Part shown: in pieces, positions 31,353 to 32,335 of the stretch
How positions within the stretch are numbered: position 1 is the first letter of the stretch
How the letters are laid out: each line of letters starts with the position of its first letter
IMG/VR virus record: IMGVR_UViG_3300030090_005878
Location: 1-32,335 of that record
Direction: 5' to 3' (one strand)
From: a virus
DNA length: 32,335 nt
Translations under genes and position numbers: made by a program
The notes under the pieces: model-generated
Databases searched by the model: none
What the model saw: the letters and a program-made list of their open reading frames with translations, nothing else
Told to the model about the DNA's origin: nothing

Positions 31353-31552
31353 CGTTCATCGTACTCCTTATCTGTTCGTTCATCTGCCAAGAAACCTTCA
31401 GATAAAGTTCCAACAATGTCGCTTTTGTCCCACGGAATTTCGCACCATTCTCCATTTCTGCAAACATGTATAGTAGTGTTTTCAATCTCATCTTCTTCAA
31501 CACATATCCCCGTTATATCTAACAGATAGGTTTTTCCTTCAGCACTATTCAT
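31349..31552 (-). CDS. Small acidic hypothetical protein
   Basis: 67 residues from ATG 31552, chosen for GAGGTGGGTG upstream and the eight-base ATGAATAG overlap. Acidic with probable beta strands (KTYLLDITGICVEEDEIENT, TIHVCRNGEWCEIPWDKSDI), ending in a charged tail. Three cysteines, no motif. No family recognised. Confidence 0.6.
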   Translation of the reverse strand: MNSAEGKTYLLDITGICVEEDEIENTTIHVCRNGEWCEIPWDKSDIVGTLSEGFLADERTDKEYDER

Positions 31553-31727
31553 CACCCACCTCCGCTTTTAACCATATAATTAAATGACTAATGTAGGCAA
31601 TTTCCCCAATCAACTGATCTCGTTCCTCTTGATTGGCCAGTCCGTTCCCTATAAGTCTCTTTAGTGACTTGTTCTCGTCCTCTCTTAGTTTTTCAAGGAG
31701 TTTGTGTTCGTCTATACTTCTACTCAT
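31545..31727 (-). CDS. Small helical hypothetical protein
   Basis: 60 residues, almost wholly helical (SIDEHKLLEKLREDENKSLK, RLIGNGLANQEERDQLIGEI, AYISHLIIWLKAEV), with a mildly hydrophobic second helix. It begins with ATGAGTAG, the recurrent eight-base overlap, after a GAGGAGGTGTCTG leader. It could dimerise through a helical hairpin. No family recognised. Confidence 0.6.
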   Translation of the reverse strand: MSRSIDEHKLLEKLREDENKSLKRLIGNGLANQEERDQLIGEIAYISHLIIWLKAEVGDE

Positions 31728-31929
31728 CAGACACCTCCTCTAAATCTTCAATATCTAATCCTTCTGCCAGTTCCCTGTTTGTGTGCTGCCCTAAGTATGA
31801 AGTACCATAATTTTCTACTCTATATGTGATTACTTTTCCGTCATCATCTTCAAGTGGGTTTCCGTCATCATCTAGCCTATAGAAAGTTAAATCCCATACC
31901 GCTATATTATCGTAATTATTTTTACTCAT
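31720..31929 (-). CDS. Small acidic hypothetical protein
   Basis: 69 residues from ATG 31929 (ATGAGTAA overlap); GTG 31938 is an alternative. N-terminal strands (NNYDNIAVWDLTFYRLDDDG) lead into a Asp-rich turn (NPLEDDDGKVITYRVENYGT) and an acidic helical tail ending EVSDE. The very acidic composition could mimic nucleic acid, which is speculative. Its ending EVSDE resembles the GVSDE ending of the preceding gene because the junction DNA is the same. Confidence 0.6.
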   Translation of the reverse strand: MSKNNYDNIAVWDLTFYRLDDDGNPLEDDDGKVITYRVENYGTSYLGQHTNRELAEGLDIEDLEEVSDE

Positions 31930-32149
31930 CAGACACACCCTCTAATTCCTTTCTCAGTAATCTGATTTCTTCTCTATAATCTCTCTGGCCTATCTCACAA
32001 ATTTCCTTGAATGTTTTTGCATTAGCTAAACACTCAAGGTCGGCCAAACAATCTTCCACGCAACCATGTTGAAACGAATCAAAAACATGTTGTTCGATTA
32101 ATACATACCACCTATCTTCAACTGCTTTTCTCATTGTTGGTTCACTCAT
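31922..32149 (-). CDS. Small helical Cys-containing hypothetical protein
   Basis: 75 residues, helical, with four cysteines spread over 30-50 (FDSFQHGCVEDCLADLECLA, KTFKEICEIGQRDYREEIRL) and a Leu/Arg/Glu coiled-coil-like end. The spacing does not match a classical zinc finger. Starts by TGATG with the partial gene upstream. No family recognised. Confidence 0.6.
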   Translation of the reverse strand: MSEPTMRKAVEDRWYVLIEQHVFDSFQHGCVEDCLADLECLANAKTFKEICEIGQRDYREEIRLLRKELEGVSDE

Positions 32150-32334
32150 CAGACAGCCTCCTCTTCGTCAAACATATCTCCATATAAGTTCATGTATATC
32201 TCTCTAACCTCGTTATCGTCTATATCTTTAAAGTTTCTAAAAGAATTGACGTACATAAAATCAAAAAGCTCTTGATGTCTGTCTTTAAAAACCAGTTCTT
32301 TTATATAGTCCACTTCGTTATTGACTAATTGCTC
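32149..32334 (-). CDS. Partial small protein, cut by the right window edge
   Basis: The last 61 residues of a minus-strand gene whose start lies beyond the window. Acidic and aromatic (NNEVDYIKELVFKDRHQELF, DFMYVNSFRNFKDIDDNEVR, EIYMNLYGDMFDEEEAV). Its TGA shares one base with the next ATG in the same GTCTGATGAGT junction string found at two later junctions. No family recognised. Confidence 0.6.
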   Translation of the reverse strand, partial: EQLVNNEVDYIKELVFKDRHQELFDFMYVNSFRNFKDIDDNEVREIYMNLYGDMFDEEEAV

Positions 32335-32335
32335 T

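Noticed and set aside
1-32335. CRISPR array, tRNA, integrase, attachment sites or insertion sequence
   Set aside because: No regularly spaced repeats with unique spacers, no cloverleaf, no integrase or transposase motifs, and no terminal inverted repeats with target duplication were seen. The short tandem repeats are all in-frame coding slippage products.

Overview
The window is part of the genome of a tailed double-stranded DNA phage. The evidence is a terminase small subunit, a run of virion or ejection proteins ending in a 1927-residue protein, lysis-type membrane proteins, and a phage replication module. Many proteins resemble families I know from marine bacteriophages: the tiny protein with a GCGAVMNDRRKVTKYY end, Cys-Pro-Gly-Tyr repeats, a VPALLEPDEFVF motif, the phage-type SSB family and DUF3310. 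Base composition looks mid-40s percent GC by eye. The host cannot be read from the sequence. No integrase was seen. Large terminase, portal, major capsid protein and endolysin are not in this window, so the genome continues beyond both edges.

Layout. (1) 1-17587, plus strand: late genes. A conserved hypothetical gene (possibly cut at the left edge) is followed by a secreted 774-aa modular protein, a tiny basic protein, small membrane proteins (holin-like, and an overlapping Rz/Rz1-like pair), and then structural or ejection proteins. Many are joined by one-base TAATG or TAGTG overlaps. (2) 17574-25428, minus strand: DNA metabolism. Transcribed right to left, it holds a coiled-coil conserved protein, an SSB-like protein, a long hairpin, an archaeo-eukaryotic-type primase, a UvrD-like helicase, a family A DNA polymerase, a small ribbon-helix-helix-like protein with its own predicted promoter, a 2-Cys peroxiredoxin and a PD-(D/E)XK nuclease. 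(3) 25429-25685: divergent control region. (4) 25686-29165, plus strand: an early-type operon of small unknown genes, an HTH-like protein, an SNF2-like helicase and DUF3310, ending in a GC-rich terminator-like hairpin. (5) 29166-29572: about 400 bp of repeat-rich noncoding DNA just before the terminase small subunit. (6) 29573-30234, plus strand: terminase small subunit and a 53-aa partner. (7) 30231-32335, minus strand: ten tiny overlapping genes, the last cut by the right edge.

The genes fit one programme. The small-gene operons at the right are probably early takeover functions. The minus-strand block copies DNA using an AEP-type primase and a SF1 helicase rather than a T7-type primase-helicase. 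The plus-strand left half makes and releases virions. The main observations for follow-up are: the repeat-rich noncoding region; a recurrent eight-base gene overlap (ATGNNTAR) in early and replication genes that constrains the upstream protein's last two residues; dispersed GGACCNN heptamer repeats in one orientation across unrelated genes; the promoter-RHH-peroxiredoxin cassette; and the 68-nt hairpin ahead of the primase.
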